Assembly: GCF_014205275.1 (NCBI RefSeq)
Contig: NZ_JACHND010000001.1
Span: 2,108,001 to 2,172,000 of the forward strand
DNA from: Sphaerisporangium siamense
GTDB taxonomy: Bacteria; Actinomycetota; Actinomycetes; Streptosporangiales; Streptosporangiaceae
Reading direction: 5' to 3'
Length of the DNA stretch: 64,000 bases
How positions within the stretch are numbered: the first letter of the stretch is position 1; each line of letters starts with the position of its first letter. The notes under the pieces were generated by a model. It searched no databases. It was not told the DNA's origin and saw only the letters and a list, made by a program, of their open reading frames with translations. A program made the translations under genes and the position numbers. Of this stretch, positions 42,851-51,006 are shown in pieces.

Positions 42851-43366
42851 ATGAACCTCGTGAAGCTGGAGATCGAGCGGCACCGCTGGGATGAAATGCA
42901 GTGCGGCTGTGATCGGTCCGCTGCGCACGTGGCAACAGATCTGCTGCGACTGGCCCAGGGCGGCGAACGCGGATTCGACGTCGAAACTCTTGACGGCCAC
43001 GTGTACATTTCGTCGGTGCTGTTCGAGCCTTCCGTTCCCACGGTGTCCGTCGCATTGGCGGCGCTGGCCGATGATATTTCTCCGGACGCGCGGCAGGGTT
43101 TCCTGGAAGTACTGCTTTATCTGGTCGCCGGAGAAGGGCAGTCCATAAAGGCGGAAGCCGAGGGAAGAGACCTGATCGATGAATGTATCCACGCGGCAAG
43201 AAGCGGGATCTGGCTCCTGTATTCCGAGATGTTCTCTGGGCGGTCTGTGGACGCGGCCGGCTATGCCTATGACGTGCTGACTCAGGTCGATGACGATGAT
43301 GACCGTGTCAGGCGCGCCCAAGCCGCTGCCGCGGACCTCTTGCCATGGGATCTCCGGCCTGAATGA
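42851..43366 (+). CDS. Putative immunity protein to the RHS toxin
   Basis: A 171-residue, mostly helical, acidic protein with no signal peptide, encoded 9 bases after the toxin stop. The ribosome binding site AGGA (42840-42843) lies across the toxin TAG, so translation is likely coupled. Helical segments such as VSVALAALADDISPDARQGFLEVLLYLV and CIHAARSGIWLLYSEMF suggest a HEAT-like fold, but I cannot name an Imm family. Its position, size and charge are those of a cognate immunity protein that would block the deaminase inside the producer. GC is lower than in flanking genes, as in the toxin tip. Confidence 0.75.
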   Translation: MNLVKLEIERHRWDEMQCGCDRSAAHVATDLLRLAQGGERGFDVETLDGHVYISSVLFEPSVPTVSVALAALADDISPDARQGFLEVLLYLVAGEGQSIKAEAEGRDLIDECIHAARSGIWLLYSEMFSGRSVDAAGYAYDVLTQVDDDDDRVRRAQAAAADLLPWDLRPE

Positions 43367-43474
43367 TCGAGGCCGCGCCGGCACCTGGACGTCGCCCATC
43401 TCGCCTGGGCGGCGTGGTCGAGGGAAGTCCGCCACCTCCGTGGTCTGCCCATCCCGGGCGCGAGCCGCGCGACG

Positions 43475-43521
43475 ACTTTCCTGGCGGGAAAGTAGATGCT
43501 ACTTTCCTCACAGGAAAGTAG
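43475..43521. promoter_or_regulatory. Double palindromic operator
   Basis: Two inverted repeats share the half-site ACTTTCC. Site 1 (43475-43493) has 7-bp arms with a 5-base spacer. Site 2 (43499-43521) has perfect 10-bp arms, CTACTTTCCT and AGGAAAGTAG, with a CAC spacer, and ends three bases before the ATG at 43524; its right arm contains the AGGA ribosome binding site. The centres are 26 bases apart. The downstream winged-helix regulator is the likely ligand, blocking both transcription and ribosome access. Confidence 0.7.
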
Positions 43522-43523
43522 TC

Positions 43524-44021
43524 ATGCCGACCACGGGGGTGGACTTTTTGAACCCGCACGACGCTCAGTCCTCGCTCGATGACATCCGCCGGTTCCAGGA
43601 CACGACCAGGAACGAGATCGTTCGTCGTGCCTTCGCGATGCCTCGCGTGATCGTCGTCGCGCTCGGGCTCTTCCTCGGCTTCGCCTCGACCGACCTGGGA
43701 ACGCCCTGGCAGCCTGTCTGCTTCGCGCTCGGGTTCGTCCTGTACATAGGGGTGGGCATCGTTTACGAGTATCGGGCCTCGGTCCAGAGGCAGCCCACCA
43801 TGCAGGAGATGCTGTACCACGGCATGGTGCTGATCGGCGTCTTCGTGGTCTTCGTCGTCGGGCGGGTCCTCGGTTTCGCGCTCTTCCACGCGCCCGCTCA
43901 CGGCCTGATGTCCCAGGCCATGGTCGGTGCCGTCCTTGCGGCCGTCGCGTACGTCGCGGCCACGCCCATCAACCGGTCGGTGATGAGGTCGCTCGTCCGG
44001 CAGGGCGGCGGGCGGGGCTGA
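43524..44021 (+). CDS. Four-helix membrane protein paired with winged-helix regulator
   Basis: A 165-residue protein with a cytoplasmic N-terminal helix (about 1-40) and four membrane segments (about 42-58, 65-83, 101-120, 130-148). The frame is open upstream to 43290, but ATG 43524 is set by the AGGA ribosome binding site in the operator. It overlaps the regulator gene by one base (TGATG). Membrane-protein/winged-helix pairs of this type are common in actinomycetes with no known function; the regulator probably controls both genes through the palindromes upstream. Confidence 0.8.
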   Translation: MPTTGVDFLNPHDAQSSLDDIRRFQDTTRNEIVRRAFAMPRVIVVALGLFLGFASTDLGTPWQPVCFALGFVLYIGVGIVYEYRASVQRQPTMQEMLYHGMVLIGVFVVFVVGRVLGFALFHAPAHGLMSQAMVGAVLAAVAYVAATPINRSVMRSLVRQGGGRG

Positions 44022-44389
44022 TGGACCCACAGTTCGACGAGTTCCTGCACGTATCGGCACGACTGTCGATCGTGGCGGTGCTGGCGCCGGCCGACTGGGT
44101 GGACTTCGGCTTCCTCCGGGACTCGATCGGCACCAGCGACTCGGCCCTGTCCAAGCAGGTCTCCGCGCTGGCCGACGCCGGATACGTCACTGTCCGCAAA
44201 AATCAGGACAAGCGGGCGCGGCGTACCTACGTGCGGCTCACCCCGCAAGGGCGGGAGGCGTTCGTGCGGCACGCGGCGGCACTGGAGCGGATCGTCGCGC
44301 TCGCCCGCCCGTTCGAGGAGCGACCCGCCGCCGAGAGCGTTCCATCGTCCAGGGCCGGAGACGGCCCGGACGCCGCGCCGGCAGGCTGA
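44021..44389 (+). CDS. Winged-helix transcription regulator (HTH_34 type)
   Basis: A 122-residue DNA-binding protein: HVSARLSIVAVLAPADWVDFGFLRDSIGTSDSALSKQVSALADAGYVTVRK holds the recognition helix (SDSALSKQVSALADAGY, about 44-60) and is followed by a basic wing (KRARRTYVRLTPQG). This is the PF13601-like, MarR-related group whose genes lie behind small membrane-protein genes. ATG 44021 overlaps the TGA of the upstream gene. It probably binds the double palindrome at 43475-43521. The last 25 residues are a Pro/Ala tail. Confidence 0.88.
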   Translation: MDPQFDEFLHVSARLSIVAVLAPADWVDFGFLRDSIGTSDSALSKQVSALADAGYVTVRKNQDKRARRTYVRLTPQGREAFVRHAAALERIVALARPFEERPAAESVPSSRAGDGPDAAPAG

Positions 44390-44411
44390 GAACGCACCTC
44401 TCCCGTCCTGG

Positions 44412-46169
44412 TCAGGGGGTGGGGAAGGGGTCGGTGGGGAAGCCGGCCGAGTCGGGGGTGGGAAGCTCTATTCGGTCGCCGTCTTTCAGGCCGGCGCGGA
44501 TCTCCACGTACTGGTCGCCGCGGATGCCCGGTTCGATCTGGCGGGTGGTGGCGCGGTCGCCGTCACGGACGGTCACGGTGGCCGTGCCGTCGCTGCCGGG
44601 GCGGACGGCCTGGGCGGGGATGTAGACGGCGTCGTCTGCCTGGGCGGTCGTCACCTGGACGGTCGCGGTCTGACCGACCAGCAGGCCCTTCGGCGGGTGG
44701 TCGAAGGCGACCGTGACGCCGTACTGGACCAGGCGTCCATTGGTGGTCGCGGTGGGGTCGATGTGGGTGACCTTGCCGGGGTACGTGCTGCCGGAACGGG
44801 TGGCCAGGGTGACGGACGCGGGCCGGCCGAGCTTGAGGCGGCTGACGTCGGTCTGGGAGAACATGGCCTTGACCTGGAGCTCGTCGAGGTCGCCCAGGGT
44901 GAGGAAGCTCGCTCCCGCGGTGGCGTTCGCGCCGGTGGTGCCGGAGACGGTGAGGATCGTGCCCGCCGCCGGGGCCTTGATCGTGACACCGGCGAGGGCG
45001 CGCTCGGCCGCCGTCAGCGTGGTCTGGGCCTTGCGGACGTTCGCCTCGGCTTGGGCGACCGTGGTGATCTGCTGACCCCCCTGGCCTCCTTGATCGGACC
45101 GGCCACCTTGCCCGGATTGACCGCCTTGGCCTCCTCCGGCGCCGCCGCGTCCTCCGGTCTGGGGGATCTGACCTCCTTGGCCGTTCTGACCTGAGGTGCC
45201 CTGGGGCGGGGGCGCCTGCTGCCCGTTCGGGGTCTGGCCGTTGCCGTTCGGAGCCGTGCAGCCGTCCGTGGGCTTCCTCGTGGGCGTCGCGGTCGGCTTG
45301 GTCGGTTTGGTGGGTTTGACCGTCGGCCTGGTCGGATCGATCGGTACGACAGTGGGCCTGGTCGTCGGCTTCGGGGTGGGGGTGGTCGGCTTGGTGGTCG
45401 GCGTAGCGGTGGGCTTGGGAGCTCGGGACGGGCGCGTATGTCCGTCGGGGGTGCGGTCCTTGGTACCCGGCGACGTCCTCTTCGCGCTGTACGCGGCGGG
45501 AACGACCGGGCGTGGTGTGACGGTGTAGCCGTAGTTCCCGCCGTCGTCGTTGCGGACGGTGGGAGTGGGGGAGGGGGACGGCGTCGAGGGAGGGCAGGTG
45601 GAGGTCGGTCCTGATGACGGCTGTCCCTGCCCGGTCGGTGTGCCGGTACCACCAGAACCACCGGAACCGCCTGATCTGCCCGAAGCTCCGGATCCGCCAG
45701 AACCGCCCGATCCGCCGGTGCCGCCGGAACCTCCTGTACCTCCCGATCCGCCGGAGCCGCCGGCCGCCGTGCCTCCCGTGGGCAGGGTGCCGTTCTCGAT
45801 GGCGTCGAGGGTTTCCTCGGCGGCGGCCAGGGAGGCGCGGGCCGCGGTGAGGTCCTCCTGGGCGGGCGTGTCGTCGATTCGGGCGAGGACCTGGCCCTTC
45901 TTGGCCTTGTCGCCGGGCTGGACGTACACCTTCTCGACCGTGCCGGAGGCGCCGAAGGTCAGGTCGCGGGTGTGCGTGTCGACGGTGTTGCCCGCCGCCG
46001 AGACCGTGCTGACCACCGTGCCCCGCCTGGCGGAGGCGAGCTGGACCCGCGCCGGGGCCGTGCCGTCGCCGCCTCCCGCGTACACCAGCCCGGCGCCGGC
46101 CAGGACGACCACGGCCGCGAGGGCGAGGCCGCCGACGCGGACCACGGTGGGGGGAATGCTCGATCTCAT
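44412..46169 (-). CDS. Efflux adaptor (MacA/HlyD-type) with long low-complexity insertion
   Basis: A 585-residue membrane-fusion-type adaptor. One N-terminal membrane anchor (about 10-32) is followed by the first half of a lipoyl/barrel-sandwich domain (VVSTVSAAGNTVDTHTRDLTFG, VQPGDKAKKGQVLARID). Where the helical hairpin should be, there is an about 240-residue insertion: Gly/Ser/Thr repeats (GGSGGTGG), Pro/Thr repeats (KPTxTPT), then Gln/Gly-rich sequence. The second lipoyl half and beta-barrel follow (VAQAEANVRKAQTTLTAAERALAGVTIKAPAAG). It is divergent from a second adaptor gene and a MacB-type ABC operon. ATG 46169 has AGGA upstream; ATG 46178 is three codons earlier. Gram-positive adaptors reach into the wall layer; the insertion may extend that reach. 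Confidence 0.82.
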   Translation of the reverse strand: MRSSIPPTVVRVGGLALAAVVVLAGAGLVYAGGGDGTAPARVQLASARRGTVVSTVSAAGNTVDTHTRDLTFGASGTVEKVYVQPGDKAKKGQVLARIDDTPAQEDLTAARASLAAAEETLDAIENGTLPTGGTAAGGSGGSGGTGGSGGTGGSGGSGGSGASGRSGGSGGSGGTGTPTGQGQPSSGPTSTCPPSTPSPSPTPTVRNDDGGNYGYTVTPRPVVPAAYSAKRTSPGTKDRTPDGHTRPSRAPKPTATPTTKPTTPTPKPTTRPTVVPIDPTRPTVKPTKPTKPTATPTRKPTDGCTAPNGNGQTPNGQQAPPPQGTSGQNGQGGQIPQTGGRGGAGGGQGGQSGQGGRSDQGGQGGQQITTVAQAEANVRKAQTTLTAAERALAGVTIKAPAAGTILTVSGTTGANATAGASFLTLGDLDELQVKAMFSQTDVSRLKLGRPASVTLATRSGSTYPGKVTHIDPTATTNGRLVQYGVTVAFDHPPKGLLVGQTATVQVTTAQADDAVYIPAQAVRPGSDGTATVTVRDGDRATTRQIEPGIRGDQYVEIRAGLKDGDRIELPTPDSAGFPTDPFPTP

Positions 46170-46379
46170 GCGGGTCATCCTGGCGGTCCGACGTCATGCC
46201 CAGCTCAGCCGGACCTCCAGGTTTCCTGTGTAAAACCCGGCGAAAGGGGCGCGGTGAGCTGCGATTTCTTCGCACCATAGGATGCTTTGCACGTCGATCG
46301 GCCACATATCGCGACGTTGCCAGGAAACGTTCAGGTATGCCGGAGGTTCGCCCAAGCGGCGTGCACCAGGCTCGGCGTC

Positions 46380-47534
46380 GTGAAGCTGTCGACCAAGCGC
46401 AGAGCGCTGATCGTGAACGGCGCCCTCGCCGTGGTGCTGCTGGGAGGTGCCGGTGTCGCCTACGCCTCGCTGAACCAGGGCACGGCCGCCGAGGCCACCC
46501 CGCAGACCACACGCGTCGTACGCGGGACCGTCCTGTCGGCGGTGTCGGCCTCGGGCTCGGTGGAGAGCGCGCGGACCCGCTCGCTGGACTTCGGCACGAG
46601 CGGCACCGTAGAGAAGATCTACGTCGAGGCCGGCGACAAGGTGACCAAGGACCAGATCCTCGCCAGGATCGACGACACGGCGGCCAGGGACGCGCTCGAC
46701 GCGGCACAGGCGAGCCTGGACGCGGCCGAGGACGGCGACACGACCACCGCGTCCGGCTACTCGCAGTACATCCAGGCCAGGAACTCCTACCGCGAGGCCC
46801 GGCGCGCGGTGAACGCCACGGTGATCAAGGCGCCGTTCGGCGGGATGGTCACGGCGGTGAACGGCACGGTCGGCGGCTCGTCCTCCGGAAGCGGCTCCAG
46901 CGGCTCGTCCGGGTCCAGTGACTCGTCCGGCGGCGCGGGCGCGGCGGGCGGGTCCTCGGGCGGCTCCTCCGGGAGCGGCTTCATCGAGCTGGCCGACGCC
47001 GGCCGCCTCCAGCTCGTCGGCGACTTCACCGAAGCCGACGTCACCAAGCTGAAGAAGGGCCGGCCCGCCACCGTGACGTTCGACGCGCTGCCGGGTGTCA
47101 CCGCGAGCGGCAAGGTCACGCGGATCGACCCCGTCGCCCAGACCAGCGACAACGTCGTCCAGTACGCCGCCACGATCTCGCTGAGCGACGTGCCCGCCAC
47201 CGTACGGCTCGGCCAGACCGCGTCCGTCCAGGTCGTCGTCGCCAAGGCCGACGACGCGCTCACCGTGCCCACCTCGGCGATCAGGACCGCCGGAGGCCAG
47301 AGCACCGTGACCGTGCTGGAGAACGGCCGCCAGGTCGCCAAGCGCGTCGAGGTCGGCGTGAAGGGCGACACCACGGCCGAGATCACCGCGGGGCTGTCCG
47401 AGGGAGACCAGGTGGTGCGCGCGACGGGCGGCACGAGCGGCGGCTCGCAGGGCGGCTTCCCGGGCGGGGGCTTCCCCGGCGGAGGGCTCACCGGCGGCGT
47501 CCGCGTCGGCGGCGCGGGCGGGGGCGGGCGATGA
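46380..47534 (+). CDS. Efflux adaptor (MacA/HlyD-type)
   Basis: A 384-residue adaptor paralogous to the product of 44412: one N-terminal membrane anchor (about 9-30), the same SASGSVESARTRSLDFGTSGTVEKIYVEAGDKV lipoyl half, a short hairpin with a Ser/Gly-rich insertion (about 165-200), the second lipoyl half and beta-barrel (FTEADVTKLKKGRPATV...), and a Gly-rich C terminus. GTG 46380 starts at the basic VKLSTKRR head; the frame is open upstream to 46287. Its stop overlaps the ABC ATPase ATG by four bases. It is the likely periplasm-side (wall-side) partner of the ABC permease. Confidence 0.85.
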   Translation: MKLSTKRRALIVNGALAVVLLGGAGVAYASLNQGTAAEATPQTTRVVRGTVLSAVSASGSVESARTRSLDFGTSGTVEKIYVEAGDKVTKDQILARIDDTAARDALDAAQASLDAAEDGDTTTASGYSQYIQARNSYREARRAVNATVIKAPFGGMVTAVNGTVGGSSSGSGSSGSSGSSDSSGGAGAAGGSSGGSSGSGFIELADAGRLQLVGDFTEADVTKLKKGRPATVTFDALPGVTASGKVTRIDPVAQTSDNVVQYAATISLSDVPATVRLGQTASVQVVVAKADDALTVPTSAIRTAGGQSTVTVLENGRQVAKRVEVGVKGDTTAEITAGLSEGDQVVRATGGTSGGSQGGFPGGGFPGGGLTGGVRVGGAGGGGR

Positions 47535-48262
47535 CGACGCCGGTCCTGGAGGTCCGCCACGTCAGCAAGGTCTACGGATCCGGGGACGCCCAGGTGCACG
47601 CCCTGCGCGGCGTCTCCCTGATCGTCGAGCGCGGCGACTACGTGGCCATCATGGGCGCGTCCGGCTCCGGCAAGTCGACGCTGATGAACATCCTCGGCTG
47701 CCTCGACGTGCCCACCAGCGGCACGTACCTGGTGGACGGCACGGACGTGGGGGTGCTCGGCGACCGGCAGCTCGCCGTCCTGCGCAACCGGAAGATCGGC
47801 TTCGTGTTCCAGTCGTTCAACCTGATCCCGCGCATGAGCGCCCTGGCCAACGTGGAGCTGCCCCTCGCCTACGGCGGCGTCGGCGCGTCCGCCCGCCGCA
47901 CGAGGGCCCTGGCCGCGCTCGACCAGGTGGGGCTCGGCGACCGGCTGCACCACGAGCCGAACGCGCTGTCCGGCGGCCAGCAGCAGCGCGTCGCCGTCGC
48001 CCGCGCGCTCGTCACCGCGCCGTCCCTGCTCCTGGCCGACGAGCCGACGGGCAACCTGGACACCACCTCCACCGAGGACGTGCTGCGGATCCTCGACCGG
48101 CTCAGCTCTTCTGGACGGACGATCGTGCTGATCACCCACGAGAACGACGTGGCCGCGCACGCCAAACGCGTCATCAGGCTCATCGACGGGCGCATCGTCG
48201 ACGACCGCCGCCAGGCGCCGGTGGACGGCCCCCCGCCCCGGTTCGCGCGGGTGGCCCCCTGA
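47531..48262 (+). CDS. MacB-type ABC transporter ATPase
   Basis: A 243-residue ATPase: Walker A G42-ASGSGKST-50, Q-loop (VFQSFNLIP), signature LSGGQQQR, Walker B LLLADEPTGNLD and a switch His (LITHEND). It belongs to the LolD/MacB group that powers lipoprotein, peptide or macrolide export without moving substrate through the membrane core. ATGA overlaps connect it to the adaptor gene upstream and to the permease downstream (TGATG at 48262), so the three proteins should be made together. Confidence 0.93.
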   Translation: MTTPVLEVRHVSKVYGSGDAQVHALRGVSLIVERGDYVAIMGASGSGKSTLMNILGCLDVPTSGTYLVDGTDVGVLGDRQLAVLRNRKIGFVFQSFNLIPRMSALANVELPLAYGGVGASARRTRALAALDQVGLGDRLHHEPNALSGGQQQRVAVARALVTAPSLLLADEPTGNLDTTSTEDVLRILDRLSSSGRTIVLITHENDVAAHAKRVIRLIDGRIVDDRRQAPVDGPPPRFARVAP

Positions 48263-49533
48263 TGGGCGCCCTGGAGGTCCTGCGGTTCGCCGTGCGCGGG
48301 CTGACCGCGAACAAGATGCGCAGCGCGCTCACCACGCTCGGCATCCTCATCGGGGTCGCGGCGGTGATCCTGCTGGTCGCGGTCGGCGAGGGCACCTCGC
48401 AGTCCATCCAGCAGAACATCCAGCGGCTCGGGTCCAACACGCTGACCGTGATGCAGTCGTTCGCGGGCGGCGGCGCCCGGGGCGGCGGCGGGTTCGGGGC
48501 CGCCGCGCCCGGGAGCCGACAGCAGGGCGGCACGGGCCCGCGCACGCAGGCCAAGGAGCTGAGCCTCGACGACGCCCGCGCCCTCGCGGACGCCACCGCC
48601 GCGCCCTCGGTGAAGAGCGTGTCCCCGGTGGTCACGGCGTCGTCGCAGGCCGCCGCGTACGAGGGGGCGAGCCACTCGATCGCCCAGCTCGTCGGCACCT
48701 ACCCGAGCTATTTCGAGGCGTCCAACAAGCCGATCGCCAAGGGCTCCTACTTCTACAACGACGACGTGACCGCCGCCCGCAAGATCGTCGTGCTCGGGCA
48801 GACCGTCGTGGACGACCTGTTCGGCGGCGTGGACCCGATCGGCAAGCGGATCACGGTCGCGGGCGTGCCGTTCACCGTGGTCGGCGTGCTCAAGGCGGCC
48901 GGGTCCTCCGGGTTCCAGGACGCCGACGACGTGGCGATCGCGCCGCTGCCCGCCGTCCAGCAGAGCCTCACCGGCTTCGGGCCGCTCGGGCAGATCATCG
49001 TCCAGGCCAAGAGCGCCGACGCGGTCGACACGGCGCAGTCCGAGGTCACGGAGATCCTCGACCAGCGGCACGGCGTCACCGCGACGTCCACCGCCGACTA
49101 CCGCATCCTCAACCAGGCGCAACTGCAGGAGACGGTCAGCCAGACGATCGGCACCTTCACCGTGCTGCTCGGCGCCGTCGCCGCGATCAGCCTGCTTGTG
49201 GGCGGCATCGGCATCACCAACATCATGCTGGTCACCGTCACCGAGCGGACCCGTGAGATCGGCATCCGCAAGGCCATCGGCGCGCCGCGCGGGGCCATCC
49301 TCGGCCAGTTCCTCGCCGAGGCCACGATCCTCAGCCTCGTCGGCGGGCTGCTCGGCGTCGCGATCGGGTTCCTGGGCAGCAGGTTCACGATCGCCGGCGT
49401 CCAGCCGGTCATCGTGCCCACCTCGATCGCGCTCGCCCTCGGCGTCTCGGTCGCGATCGGCCTGTTCTTCGGCAGCTACCCGGCCAACCGCGCGGCCAAG
49501 CTGCGGCCCATCGAAGCGCTCCGGCACGAGTGA
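48262..49533 (+). CDS. MacB-type ABC permease
   Basis: A 423-residue permease with four membrane helices: one near the N terminus (SALTTLGILIGVAAVILLVAVG, about 21-42), then an about 240-residue extracytoplasmic MacB_PCD domain, then three helices in the FtsX domain (about 295-410), including GIGITNIMLVTVTERTREIGIRKAIGA, the coupling motif of this family. The extracytoplasmic domain has a Gly/Arg-rich loop (about 70-92). It is the membrane part of the export system with the ATPase and adaptor. Confidence 0.92.
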   Translation: MGALEVLRFAVRGLTANKMRSALTTLGILIGVAAVILLVAVGEGTSQSIQQNIQRLGSNTLTVMQSFAGGGARGGGGFGAAAPGSRQQGGTGPRTQAKELSLDDARALADATAAPSVKSVSPVVTASSQAAAYEGASHSIAQLVGTYPSYFEASNKPIAKGSYFYNDDVTAARKIVVLGQTVVDDLFGGVDPIGKRITVAGVPFTVVGVLKAAGSSGFQDADDVAIAPLPAVQQSLTGFGPLGQIIVQAKSADAVDTAQSEVTEILDQRHGVTATSTADYRILNQAQLQETVSQTIGTFTVLLGAVAAISLLVGGIGITNIMLVTVTERTREIGIRKAIGAPRGAILGQFLAEATILSLVGGLLGVAIGFLGSRFTIAGVQPVIVPTSIALALGVSVAIGLFFGSYPANRAAKLRPIEALRHE

Positions 49534-49560
49534 CGTACGGCAACCGCACCAAGGAGTGAC

Positions 49561-50184
49561 ATGAGCGACATGGGCACGCACAGACGCGGGCCGTACCCCG
49601 CCGAGGCGCCCGACGACCCGCTGGAGACCTCCCCGTTCGACGGCGACCTCGACGCCGTGCTCGCGGCCCGGCCCGAGGCCCGCCGGACGTCCCGGCTGAC
49701 ACTGGCGCTGGCCGCCGGGGTGATCCTCGTGCTCGGCATGCTGCTCGGCATCCAGGCGCACAAGGCGTGGGGGCCGGGCGGCGAACGCGGCGGCACGTCC
49801 TTCGGCGCCGTGACCGGCCAGCGGGGGACGAACGGCGGCATGCGGACCGGGTTCGGCGGCCAGGCAGGGCAGGCGGGCCAGGGCGGGCAGCCGGGTCAGG
49901 GCGGCGTCCCGGGGCAGCCGGGCGGCCAAGGGCAGGGCGGCGGGCTCACCGTCGGCACGGTGAAGCTCGTGGACGGCGGCAAGCTCTACGTGCAGACCGC
50001 CGGCGGCGGCCTCGTCGTCGTCACCACCACGGACGGCACGAAGGTGCAGGTCAGCAAGGCCGGCAAGCTCAAGGACCTCAAGCCGGGCAGCACCGTGGTC
50101 GTCCAGGGCACCCAGGGCGAGGACGGCTCGGTCAGCGCCACGTCCGTCAGCAGCGGCGGGTTCGGCGCGCGGGGCGGCGGCTGA
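49561..50184 (+). CDS. Membrane-anchored protein with Gly/Gln-rich stalk and OB-like domain
   Basis: A 207-residue protein: cytoplasmic head (1-43), one membrane helix (about 44-65), a Gly/Gln-rich stalk (about 72-130: GQAGQGGQPGQGG), then a small beta domain (about 130-195, GTVKLVDGGKLYVQTAGGGLVVVTTTDGTKVQVS) like the DUF5666 OB-fold that occurs near ABC exporters. It has a strong AAGGAG ribosome binding site and lies between the permease and the response regulator in the same operon. It may be an accessory or sensor part of the exporter; this is inference. Confidence 0.72.
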   Translation: MSDMGTHRRGPYPAEAPDDPLETSPFDGDLDAVLAARPEARRTSRLTLALAAGVILVLGMLLGIQAHKAWGPGGERGGTSFGAVTGQRGTNGGMRTGFGGQAGQAGQGGQPGQGGVPGQPGGQGQGGGLTVGTVKLVDGGKLYVQTAGGGLVVVTTTDGTKVQVSKAGKLKDLKPGSTVVVQGTQGEDGSVSATSVSSGGFGARGGG

Positions 50185-50915
50185 TGGCCGGACGCGAGGC
50201 CGGGCCGCGAGGGCGGCCGGCGCCGGGCGTCGGCGAGGCCAGGCTGCTGGTCGTCGACGACGAGCCGAACATCCGCGAGCTGCTGTCCGCCACCCTGCGC
50301 TACGCCGGGTTCGACGTGCTCACGGCGTCCGACGGGCGCGAGGCCGTGCAGGTCGCCGAGCGTGTGCGCCCCGACCTGGTCGTCCTCGACGTGATGCTCC
50401 CCGACATGGACGGCTTCGCGGTCGCGGGCCGCCTGCGCACGGCGGGCCGGCGGGTCCCCGTCCTCTTCCTCACCGCCAGGGACGAGCCCACGAGCAAGCT
50501 GACCGGCCTCGGCGTCGGCGACGACTACGTGACCAAGCCGTTCAGCCTCGACGAGGTGCTCGCCAGGATCCGCGCGGTGCTGCGCCGCACCCGGGCCGAC
50601 CTGGAACTTCCCTCCCGCCTCCAGGTGGCCGACCTGGAGCTCGACGAGGAGGGGCACCAGGTGTGGCGGGCCGGCGAGCGGGTCAAGCTGTCGCCGACCG
50701 AGTACAAGCTGCTGCACTACTTCATGGTCAACTCCGGCCGCGTGCTCTCGAAGGCGCAGATCCTCGACCACGTCTGGAACTACGACTTCGGCGGCGACCG
50801 CAACGTCGTCGAGTCCTACGTCTCCTACCTCCGTCGCAAGATCGACACCGTCGACCCCCGCCTCATCCACACACTCCGGGGGGTGGGCTACGTCCTACGA
50901 GCACCACGCCCCTGA
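50184..50915 (+). CDS. OmpR-family response regulator in the export operon
   Basis: A 243-residue regulator. Receiver: D25-D26, phosphoacceptor D69 (VVLDVMLPDMDG), T97, K118. Output winged helix ends in RLIHTLRGVGYVLRAP. ATG 50184 overlaps the preceding stop (TGATG). Compared with its paralog at 25725, the loop before DDYVTKPF is one residue shorter (LTGLGV-GDDY against RGLTLGGDDY). It should work with the kinase 91 bases downstream, most simply to control the exporter operon from within. Confidence 0.93.
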   Translation: MAGREAGPRGRPAPGVGEARLLVVDDEPNIRELLSATLRYAGFDVLTASDGREAVQVAERVRPDLVVLDVMLPDMDGFAVAGRLRTAGRRVPVLFLTARDEPTSKLTGLGVGDDYVTKPFSLDEVLARIRAVLRRTRADLELPSRLQVADLELDEEGHQVWRAGERVKLSPTEYKLLHYFMVNSGRVLSKAQILDHVWNYDFGGDRNVVESYVSYLRRKIDTVDPRLIHTLRGVGYVLRAPRP

Positions 50916-51006
50916 CCTCCCCACCCCCCAGCAGGAGAACACCGGCCCACCCCCCTCCACCACCACACCGACGGGGGCGGCCGTCGTCCGGTGGGTACGC
51001 GCCCCT

